A DNA stretch of 64,000 nt from assembly GCF_032854445.1 (NCBI RefSeq), contig NC_088300.1, forward strand, positions 372,001-436,000. The letters run 5' to 3'. This document shows positions 47,601-59,600 of the stretch, one piece after another (the stretch's first letter is position 1; each line of letters begins with the position of its first letter). Origin of the DNA: Liolophura sinensis (lineage: Eukaryota > Mollusca > Polyplacophora > Chitonida > Chitonidae). Under the pieces are notes generated by a model that was not told where the DNA came from, searched no databases, and saw only the letters and a program-made list of their open reading frames with translations. Made by a program: the position numbers and the translations under genes.

Positions 47601-50600
47601 GGCTGTTACGCAACGCTCGTCTAATCACTGTGACATTGCATACTGATGGTATGTGTCCCCTTGGTATATGCGACAGAGGTAACGTTACAACCGCTTTGAG
47701 AAAAAGACCGTGGTAATGTCATATAGGAAATGTAAGCATTTACAAGTACTTGTGAAGAAATATTGTGTTTGAGGTGAGGTATAGAATGTCAATAGAATTG
47801 AATTTTTTTCCCCATCCACTCTAATTTAATCTCATACAATATGTATCCCCATCATATTTTTCTCTCTACAGCAGGGGGTGTGTTTTGCTTACAGAATGAA
47901 TTGTCATTCTCAGTTGCTCTTGTGTTATCAAATATTCATGTACTCAGCAGTTTTTAAAATTGAATTGATCATTATGGAATGTTGTGCCCAGCTGACTAGG
48001 GTAAACGAAATGAAACGGACGATGTACTTTTAAACCAGTGTGTGTTAGGTACTCAAACACAATGCGAGTGCTCTCATCATGTAGTGGGAATGATCTGTGA
48101 GACCACATATATGATATTTAGATGTTTGGTGTTTGTTTTCACCTGTATTGGCCCTGCTAAGTTTTGTGAGCTGTCAGCCAGGCTGACGTGTGGATAGGGC
48201 AGTGTGTGATCCACTTGTGAACAAACATTGTCCACATGACACACACAGTCTGTGATGTAACCATGCTCAGAGGTATTTGTATTTATGTAGAAAACCCTGG
48301 GGCAAGTGCTGTGGCCATATTGGCTATTTGCTGTCTCCTGTGTTTTGAGACATTGTAAATTTGCTGGCCAGGTCGATGTTAAGACCTGGAATGTAGAACT
48401 TTGTCATACTTCTTGCTGTCAGAGTGTTTGCAATTTGAAAATTTTTAGTTCTCCGATAGAAAAATTGTATGACATGCCTTGAAAGCTGTGACGTATTGTG
48501 TAGTGACCTGGTAGAGCCTGCTGTCAAAGCTGTGATGCATTGTGTAGTGACCTGGTAGAGCCTGCTGTCACGCTGTCTGATTATGTCAGAGTTGATGAAG
48601 CAGAACTACGTTGATATGTGATGAACCGTGCTGAAGAAGTGAGTAACAAGTGAAACATGCGTCCCGGCTAATAACATTATATACACATATACCCAGTAAC
48701 TTCCTATACACAAGTTTACAAGAAATTAAACTTGATCTGAGGCCATACCAAATATTTTCAATATTTGACATGTAGTCTGGTTTATTGGTTAATAATTTTT
48801 ACCACAAATGAAAATTAAAGAAAAAGAAAACAGTAGAAGAACTAAGCCAGAATCAAAATGTATACATGAAAATGATGTTTACAATCCTAAATAAATACAC
48901 ATCCTAGGCCAGATGTTAAATACGATCAACTTCCAGTACTTGAGCAAGCATGAGAAGCCATTGTTGGAGTGGGTGAGAACTGAACAGTGGTGGGTTGTGA
49001 GGTGAGAACGGATCAGTGTGAGGTGAAAACGGAACAGTGGGAGTGAGAACTGAACAGTGTGGGTTGACAATGGAACAGTGTGGGTGAGAACTTGGGGGGT
49101 GTGGATGAGAACTGAACAGTGGTGGTTGAGAACTGAACAGTGTGGAGTGAGAACTAAACAGTGTGAGGTGAGAACTGGGCAGTGTGGGTGAGAACTGAAC
49201 AGTGGGGTGAGAACTATAATACTTCTGAAAAGTGGAGTGGATTAGACACTCGAAAAGTACAAACAATAAATGCCAGACTTGAGCCATCATTATAACTGTT
49301 GAAAATCAGTTCAGCATGATTAGTCAGAAATAATACATCAAGTGAGACATGACTGTCTAAATGGCCCTCTGCGTATTTACTAAGGGGCGTTATTTCAAAG
49401 ACTGATTCAGAGTTTACTTTTTATTGTACGAAGACACTGTTTTAGACAAGCCAAGTAGGAAATAAAAGCTTGTTTTAGAATAGTTCATAGATTTACAGTA
49501 ATTTTTTTCATCTTAAAAAGGGGTAGTGGCCTTGCATGCCAAATGAGGGATGAGGATGCAGAAAGACAAACATGGTTGAGCTGCTGTCTTGTGAAGCCAT
49601 TGACCTTGATATAACACAAGCTCATACATGCTCTTTTTACATTCACAAGGTCAGTGTTGCAAATGTACCATTATTGTCACTTGTTAATTCTCATTTACAT
49701 TTGGTGTCTTTTCAGTCTTGTGAATAGTAGGAGCAATTGCTTGTTCTGGGTAATGGCACATTTCATGCACATTACCATGGTTACTGATTATTCAGATGGT
49801 TAATTTCTGTGTTGATTTCCCTGACCTTCTCAGCCCTTGTTTACACAATCTGTACCCTTTCCCCCTCTAATTGCATAACTACATTTCCATCTAAATCACA
49901 GCACATGGTTCACACAATCTCACTTGGACTGACAGTATTATTCACATGTATACATGTTACTGTACATGTATACATATTACTGTACATTGTATACATGTTA
50001 CTGTACATTGTATACATGTTACTGTACATTGTATACATGCTGCTGTACATATATACATGTTACCATACATGTATACCTATTGGGGTTGTTTGTGTACATC
50101 ACTGAATACATGAATTACATTTCACCTTTATGTTTGTCATCATCACTGAATACATGTATTACATTGCACCTTTATGTTTGTCATCATCACTGAATACATG
50201 TATTACATTGCACCTTCATGTTTGTCATCATCACTGAATACATACATGGATTACATTGCACCTTTATGTTTGTCATCATCACTGAATACATGTATTACAT
50301 TTCACCTTTATGTTTGTCATCATCACTGAATACATACATGTATTACATTGCACCTTTATGTTTGTCATCATCACTGAATACATACATGTATTACATTGCA
50401 CCTTTATGTTTGTCATCATCACTGAATACATACATGTATTACATTGCACCTTTATGTTTGTCATCATCACTGAATACATGTATTACATTGCACCTTTATG
50501 TTTGTCATCATCACTGAATACATGTATTACATTGCACCTTCATGTTTGTCATCATCACTGAATACATGTATTACATTGCACCTTTATGTTTGTCATCATC

Positions 50601-53600
50601 ACTGAATACATACATGTATTACATTGCACCTTTATGTTTGTCATCATCACTGAATACATGTATTACATTGCACCTTTATGTTTGTCATCATCACTGAATA
50701 CATGTATTACATTGCACCTTTATGTTTGTCATCATCACTGAATACATACATGTATTACATTGCACCTTTATGTTTGTCATCATCACTGAATACATGTATT
50801 ACATTGCACCTTTATGTTTGTCATCATCACTGAATACATACATGTATTACATTGCACCTTTATGTTTGTCATCATCACTGAATACATGTATTACATTTCA
50901 CCTTTATGTTTGTCATCATCACTGAATACATGTATTACATTGCGCCTTTATGTTTGTCATCATCACTGAATACATACATGTATTACATTTCACCTTTATG
51001 TTTGTCATCATCACTGAACACATGTATTACATTGTGCCTTTATGTTCTGTCCTTGTAGATGTTCGCAGCTTTGTACCATTTGTATATTGCAATGGGTTTC
51101 CATCTAGTAAGCTCAGATTGAAATTAACAGGGTTTTTTTTTTGTCAGTTGTGTTTTCACATAATTGGTGTCACCTCCAGATCAGAAAAGCTTTTTTATGT
51201 GGCAGTTTGAGTTTAGTATTTTTATTATCTAATAGTGTTTGTAACATAAATATTTGCTTTCATACCGTAAACATCCTGTTAGTCTTGCTCTATACATGTG
51301 CTGAGAAATTTAATTTATTGCATTTATTTCATAATGGATAAAATTTACAAGCGGTTAATGGATAAAATTGACAGGTGGTTAATGGATAACATTGAGAGGT
51401 TAAGATATGGATGTGGTGCAGAGAAAGCCTGTTAAACATCTGTAATTGGATAAAACTGCGAGGTATGTTGAAGTTATTTAGCTGGCCTTCGCTGAATGTA
51501 CCTGTACATGTTAATTGTCACAGGTCAGTGTGATCAGATGTTCGATTCTCATCAAGGGGACAGTTTTCATCTCCAGTGATACTGAGTTATAGCAGCAGAC
51601 CATTTAGGTAATGTTGAAAAGTGTCACAGTTACCCTGGGAAGTGAGTGGGGGTGGGTTGGGGGAGTGGGGGTGTTTACACTAATGGTGTTCTAATTTGTC
51701 TGATTTATGGAAGGCCATTAGGTGTAATTACATTACAGGCTGTTGTGACCCTGTGGAACTGATAGGGTGTATGCTCAAGCCAATTGATGTCACTTCATGA
51801 CAGCTTTACTCACAGCATTGAACAGTTCACATTACATACAGGTCTTTAGTAATTCTACCCATATATAATTGCTGTGTAATGGCCAATAGACAGGTTGTTA
51901 ATTTTAATAATGAATTTATTTGAGACACTGGTTCATTGTAAAGGAAATGTTTTATTTCTGATGGTATTCTCTGGTGACTAGGAACATTTCACCTCTACCT
52001 TACAGCTGGTTTGCAACCTTGTACTCAACACAGAAATATAGTGTACTGTATAAAATGATGTAAAATTGTGATTTTGACAGAGTAGTTCATTTTTACAGGT
52101 TCTAAGAGTTGTATTGATCGTGGAAAGGTGTTTTGAGGTTTGTTCGCTGTTAAGACAGAAGATTGATGTTCTATGGCATTTATATGCCTCTAAAATTGCA
52201 CTTTTTTGAGCGAAAATTATTTATGGTATTTGTTTACAGTACAATCAGTGCAGGGAACTGATGACTTAGAATTCCTGGTGAGGTATTGGTAGAGATGTGC
52301 CTGTACAAAGTCCAGGTAACCTTTGATGGTCTGGCCTCTCTATTGCCATCTGAGATTTGGTGTAGCTCATACACATTTTACATCACATTCCTCTGCAGAA
52401 TTTCTGTTAGCATAAACTCAGGTAGATAAATACTCCCATAACTGATATTGATTCATCTGTTTCCCAAATGTTTAACACAAATGCAGGGATTTGTTGGTCA
52501 ATCTTACAGCACTCAGAAATTTAGCTGTTCACCTGTGCACATTTAAATGTTATCAGGCCATCATTGAAAATACAACGGACCCTTCCAAAAAAAGTTTTTT
52601 AAAATATTTTCTCTCCATGTTTAATTATTTTAAATAAAATCCCTATTGTTTTTATTACCCAAATAAAGAGAATAGATTTTCCTGCCAGCTAACCAACCAC
52701 TTATTTTTTCTTATAGGGCTTTCAACAAAGATCTTTTAAAGGCTGGCCTGTTGTGATTTGGACAGTATCAGTTATACATGTGCAAGCTCATGCAAATGCT
52801 GAGCCTACAAAAACACACACACTGTACACATGTACTTGGACATACCATGCATATATTACTGACTGTGTTTTTTCTCCTTCACCAAATGGGGACACTGTAG
52901 AAGTATTGATCATGTTGTGTCTACAAGCCTTGTTTCAAGACTCGTCGATGGTGCCTCCAGGAGTGTTTAATTCATTTTATTTATTTGATTGGTGTTTTAC
53001 GCCGTACTCAAGAATATTGCACTTATATGACGGCAGCCATGATTATGGTGGGTGGAAACTGGGCAGAGCCCAGGGGGAAATCCACAACCATCCGCAGGTT
53101 GCTGGTAGACCTTCCCACGTACGACCGGAGAGGAAGCCAGCATGATGTTCAATTCAAGTTCATACATGTACATTCTGAACTTCTGTGATCACAATTTATA
53201 AAAACCTAAGCTAGATTGTAATTACTTTAACCTGCACTTATGGTGATGGTTTTTCTTACGTATTGTACTCAATTTGAGTATTTGAATATGTACATTTGAC
53301 TTTCATTTGAATCCTGCTTTTCTGTGTACACTTTCTCAGATGATATATTTAAAAATATGAATTTAGTTTTTGAATTTCAACTGTTGTTTGTTTTTTATTT
53401 TGGATGTTCTGATAATTGCAGCTGAAACCATATACTGTCTCCTGGTTTAGACATGTTCTCTCCACAATATGGCTGCAATACTATTAAAAGTGTCGGGAAG
53501 CCATAGTTATTCATTCATTCAAACTAGCTAAGTGGTACAAAAAAAATGTGGAAAAAAAGCTATACATTGCATTACATCCTGCATTGCTTGCTGTCTTTTT

Positions 53601-56600
53601 GGTGTTTGCTTTAAGAATTTACCAAGGTTAACAGGTGCACAGAGTAACAGGTGTGCAAAGTGAGTCAGTTTCCTTGTAGTTATTTCCTGTGTGTATTCAC
53701 AGTGTGAGTTACAGTATAATAGAGGTTTGACACTTTTACATGTCAATTTGAGCACAATTATACATAAATCTATTGCGTGATACATCCTGGTTTGAAAATC
53801 AGGATTTTCCTGATGTATTCCTGTTTTACCTGCTGTATTACTGTTTTTACCTACTGTATTACTGTTTTACCTACTGTATTTCCGTTTTGCTTACTGTATT
53901 CCCTTTTTGCTCGCTGTATTCCAGTTTTACCTGCTGCATTCCCATTTTACCTGCTGTATTCCTGTTTTACCTATTGCATTCCTGTTTTACGTACTGCATT
54001 CCTGTTTTGCCTGCTGTATTCCTGTTTTACCTGCTGTATTACTGTTTTACCTACTGTATTCACCTTTTGCCTGCTGTATTCCTGTTTTACGTACTGCATT
54101 CCTGTTTTGCCTGCTGTATTCCTGTGTTACCTGCTGTATTACTGTTTTACCTACTGTATTTCCGTTTTGCTTACTGTATTCCCGTTTTGCTCGCTGTAGT
54201 CCAGTTTTACCTGTTGCATTCCCATTTTACCTGCTGTATTCCTATTTTATCTATTGCCCTCCCGTTTTACCTACTGCATTTCCATTTTACCTGCTGTATT
54301 CCTGTTATATCTGCTGCATTCCCTTTTTACCTACTGTATTCACCTTTTGCCTACTGTATTCACCTTTTGCCTACTGTATTCCTGTTTTACCTGCTGCATT
54401 CCCATTTTACCTGCTGCATTCCTGTTTTGCCTACTGTATTCCTGTTTTACCTACTGCATTCCTGTTTTACCTACAGCATTCCTGTTTTGCCTACAGTATT
54501 CCTGTTTTACCTACTGCATTTCCATTTTACCTACTGCATTCACCTTTTGCCTACTGTATTCCTGTTTTACCTGCTGTATGCTCATTTTACCTTCTGTATT
54601 CCAGTTTTACCTATTGCATTCCTGTATTGCCTGCTGTATTCCCATTTTACCTACTGCATTCCCATTTTACCTACAGTATTCCTGTTTTACCTATTGCATT
54701 CCCGTTTTACCTACTGCATTCCCGTTTTACATATTGTATTCTTGTTTTACCTGCTGTATGCTCATTTTACCTGCTGCATTCCTGTTTTACCTGCTGCATT
54801 CCTGTTTTACCTATTGCATTCCCGTTTTACCTACTGCATTCCCGTTTTACAGACTGTATTCCCGTTTTACCTACTGCATTCCCAGTTTACCTACTCCATT
54901 CCTCTTTCACATGTACCTACTGCATTCCCGTTTTACATACTGTATTCCTGTGTTACCTACAGTATTCCTGTTTTACCTGCAGTATTCCTGTTTTACCTAC
55001 TGCATTCTCATTTTACCTACTGCATTCTCATTTTACCTACTGCATTCATTCCCGTTTATTTACTACATTCATTCCCGTTTTACCTACTGCATTCCTGTTT
55101 TGCCTACTGTATTCCCGTTCTACATATATTGAGACGTACACTGATACAAGTGAGAGAATAGTTCTGCTGATTGGTCTCCTGAAAAGGAGTCATTTTTGAG
55201 AGAAATAGTCAGATGCAGATGTTCAGGTGGTGCAGAAACTATTGTAAAAGTCTGTGAACAACTTGACTTCAGGCTTCCTTACAACACTCATTGTTTTCTT
55301 TGGTGTTTGTATAAATTCTCAAAATTATTTTGTAAGGCTCAATAATACTTGTACTAAGAAGTTCATTTTATAAGGCCTTTAACACAAATGGGGAGAGTGT
55401 TGATACAGAATCTTGGCTCATTACAGTGGCTTCAGAGCATCGATAACATAGAAGCTGTGATCAGTAAGGCTGTGTTAGTAGCCGCTTGTCTCCCATCTCA
55501 CTTGACCCTGGTCTCCCCTCTCCCTTGACCCTGGCCTCAATGTCAGTTTTGTCGTTCACAGGTTATATTTAATACATTGTTGGCAGAAGTTTAGGGCTGA
55601 CTGGGGCAGATACTGAGGATATTGCTCCTACACTGATGGATGGCCCATGCACAGCAAATCCAAGCAAAGCTTGCCAATTTCCCATCTGTGCTGATCAATA
55701 AAAACTCATTCATGTCAAGAGAAACCTTAAATTCATTAATGGTTCCAACTGTCTGTACAGCAGCATTCATTTATTTCATATCCATTTAGATTGATGTCAA
55801 TCTGCCCATCTGTTTACACCTACATGTTTGGTGTATCTCCATATACAAAGCGATGCTGTAGTTGCCATGAATTACAAAACCTAGCTCTATGTCAGATGTT
55901 GAGATCTCTATCAGGGACACAAATATAACATTTTTCCAAATTTATGGGGATGAAAAGCTCATGTGGCTGATCAATGTAAAGCTCTGCCTTTATAGTAGCT
56001 TGCAGATCATGATTTACCTATATGGTAGCCTGAAAAATGTGACCTGCCTTTACAGTAGCATTAAGAACGTGGCTTGTCTTTACAGTAGCATGAAGAATGT
56101 GACCTGCCTTTACAGTAGCATTAAGAACGTGGCTTGTCTTTACAGTAGCATGAAGAATGTGACCTGCCTTTACAGTAGCATGAAGAACGTGGCTTGTCTT
56201 TACAGTAGCATGAAGAATGTGACCTGCCTTTACAGTAGCATGAAGAACGTGGCTTGTCTTTACAGTAGCATGAAGAATGTGACCTGCCTTTACAGTAGCA
56301 TGAAGAACGTGGCTTGTCTTTACAGTAGTGCAGTGAACCTAACCCGATCAGTATAAAGATCTGCATCTACAGTATTATGAAGAATGTGACCAGCGTTTAC
56401 AGTAGTATGCAGAACATGGCCTGCCTTTATAGAAATGTGAACAACATAATCTACCTGTACTAGTAGGATTTGTGTTTCTGGCTGCACACCCACATGTAGT
56501 TTTGTAGGTTTTACTTTAATACATTGCTGTAGATTGGTGCGGGTAAAACCAATGTAAACCCAATCTTTGCCATGTTCCTTCGCTAGATTTGAAAGACCTG

Positions 56601-59600
56601 ATGGTCAAAAGGTACAAATGAAAACTTTATACCACCTGTAATAGCAACCTGACATGTCTTAAATTTCTAGCAATGGAAGTTTGTGAGAATGAAGAATGCT
56701 GAATGAATTTGTGATCCATCATGATTCAATCAGCTGGGATAAAACCAGCTGTGTTGAGCTTTATTCGCTGCCAATCCTGTTACATTAAGTGCTGTCAGTA
56801 TGTAATATTTCAGTACACTTAGTTTACTTCTCAAAATGTGCATTAATATTGTTGTATCACCTGTTTTTAATGGTCCTAGTGAAAAAAAAATTGATATGTT
56901 ACATTTAAAGCTCATAGTACAAGCCGCTGACACGGGAGGAATTATATGTTTCATGTGCACTGACCATGCACTCTTAATTTTGAACCCTAGTTTAGGATGT
57001 AGCCGCTAGCACCCTATCAAGTTTTACATGTCCCAACCACCCCTCCACCCTCACTGGCACAGATAAACGATGCATGCAGATCAGGTGATTTATGGCCCCA
57101 GAGTCTTGTGCTAGATCAATAAGAGCAATTAACAGACAAATATAGTGGATGTATCAGACAGATTGACCCACACACAAGCACCTGTTGGGAAATGTCAATC
57201 TGCCATTGCTGTCCCACAGCAGGCCATGTTCCGACACACCATTCAGATGACCTAGGGTACTGGTACATGTGTACAGAAGGGGGCAGTTTGGTGAGTGGCC
57301 CATTCCTGATGGCATACAGACTCATGGTCAATGTCCACAGTTAGACTCTGCGGTCACAGTGCAACACAAAGAAGTACAGTACCAGCATGAGAGAAATGAA
57401 AAAAAGAAACCAAATAACAAAAAAAAATCTGTTGAAATGAAAGCAGTGATTATTTGTTCTTATGTCAGTAGTGTTGATCTAAGCTTAATCCATGAATATT
57501 GTGTGACAGAATGTATAATCTGTCTGTACTGATGGTCTGCTCATCCCTCGGTATCAGTGGTCAGCAACATGTATCTGGTAAATTTAGCATTATTTATCTG
57601 TGTTTTTGTGTGACTTTGTGGACTCTCATAGTCACATGTTGTTGTTGATCAGGTGGTACAGGACTCTGCCCAGCACTCGGTGTCCTACACCTTGTCCCGG
57701 AACCAGGCTGTTGTTGTGGAGTACATGGAGGACCAGGATACAGACATGTTCCAGGTTAGTTCTTGTGCAACTCTAGAAAATATGTTGTTGTTGTTGGGGG
57801 GTTTTTTTTAAGTGTTTTTAAATGTTTTGAGTTGGGACCAGACCAGAGTGATGTTCCCCTCAGTCCCATTTATCAGTATGGTAAGGCAACTTGCTTTATT
57901 TGTCCCTTTACATGGAGTTTGTGTACTGAAAAAATGACTGAGAATTTTGAATTGTTTGCACTTTATGGACAACGAAACACACCATAAAATATTAATGTAA
58001 ATGATGTAAGAGTACTGCAGGTGTTTTTTTTTTGTCAAAAGTTCACAATTATATGCACCTGACCTCATATATAAGAATAACGAGAGGATCCCATTTATTT
58101 TACATTGAAAAACACTTACTGTGACAAGGCTATCAGGGAGCAAGGGGTGGGAGGTGGATCACAAGTTGTTGACTATTCTTATCACGTCTGTTGTTTCCAG
58201 ATTGGCCGCTCATCGGAAGGACCCATAGACTTTGTTGTCATGGATACCATTCCGGGCGACATGCGAACAGAGAACACTCAGGTGACACAGAGTACAATCT
58301 CGCGTTTCGCCTGTCGTATCGTAGTGGACAGAAATCCTCCGTACACCGCCAGGATATATGCTGCCGGCTTTGACTCGGGCAGGAATATATTTTTAGGGGT
58401 ATGTCTGCTCTCTCCAGTCGTCGCTATTAACATTATGTATTCAGGAGAAATATTCAGTAAAATGGATAAAAGGACTTAAATTGATGAGTCGCATATGATC
58501 TTAAGAGAGTTATTTATAAACTGTTCATTTCAGCAAAATCAAATGATTATGTATATGTATGCAAGATGTCTTACTACAGACTACTGAGACAGGGAATTTT
58601 CTCAGTTTCCCCGCCTCCATTGTTCATGGTGACCATGGTGACAATAAATGGTCAGCTGCTCTGTCTTGTGTGGTCATACATGGAGTTCACCGGATAAGAC
58701 TTGCTTCCATCATTAGGACCCCATGTGTACAGAGGCAGCATTGATGGTTCGCTCCTCATTGAGACTCTCATCTATCATTGTGTCCATCCTCAGGAGAAAG
58801 CTGTGAAGTGGCATGCAGGGGAGGAGATTGACGGCCTCACCACCAATGGGGTTTTCATCATGCACCCTAAGGGCGGCTTTTCCAGCCAATCACGGACCGG
58901 GGTGTGGCGGGAAGTTTCTATTGGTGGAGGGATATATGCACTCAGGGAGTCTAGATCAGCTCCTCACATGAGCAGTCTGGTGAGTCAAAAAACACTAAAT
59001 GTATTACAGTGTCACATCATTTTACATTGATGTTCATTGAGGAAGATTGTTACAGGGGAGAGTGGTGACCATAATGACCAGTGGGCATTATTACAGGGGG
59101 AGAGTGGTCACCGAATGCCCAGTGGGCCTCTATCCCCAGTCACAAACCCATTGAGGGAGTTTCTTACAGGGGCGAGTAGTGACTGTAATGCCCTGTGGGC
59201 CACCATGCCCAGTCACTGACCCATTGAGGGAAGATTGTTACAAGGGAGAAAGGTGACCGTAATGCCCAGTGGGCCTCTATCCCCAGTCACAAACCCATTA
59301 AGCGAGATTGTTACAGGGGGAGAGTGGTCACCGAATGCCCAGTTTGCCTCTATCCCCATTCACACACCCATTGAGGGAGATTGTTACAGGGGAGAGTGGC
59401 GACCGTAATGCCCAGTGGGCCTCCATTCCCAGTCACAAATCCATTGATGGAGATGGTTACAGGGGAGAGTAGTCACCGAATGCCCAGTTTGCCTCTATCC
59501 CCATTCACACACCCATTGAGGGAGATTGTTACAGGGGGAGAGTGGTGACCGTAATGCCCAGTGGGCCTCCATTCCCAGTCACAAACCCATTGATGGAGAT

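Larger units (their letters stand above)
47070..57652 (+). other. Pellino intron 3 (10.6 kb)
   Basis: Contains arrays at 48965, 49946, 50100, 53815 and 55985 and a truncated SINE at 52973. A two-copy repeat of about 44 bp lies at 48484-48570. gtaaaacaccagttaagtaa near 47476 looks like a worn SINE tail. No exon seen in the unique parts (47070-48960, 51051-53814, 55126-55984 and 56450-57652). Confidence 0.55.
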
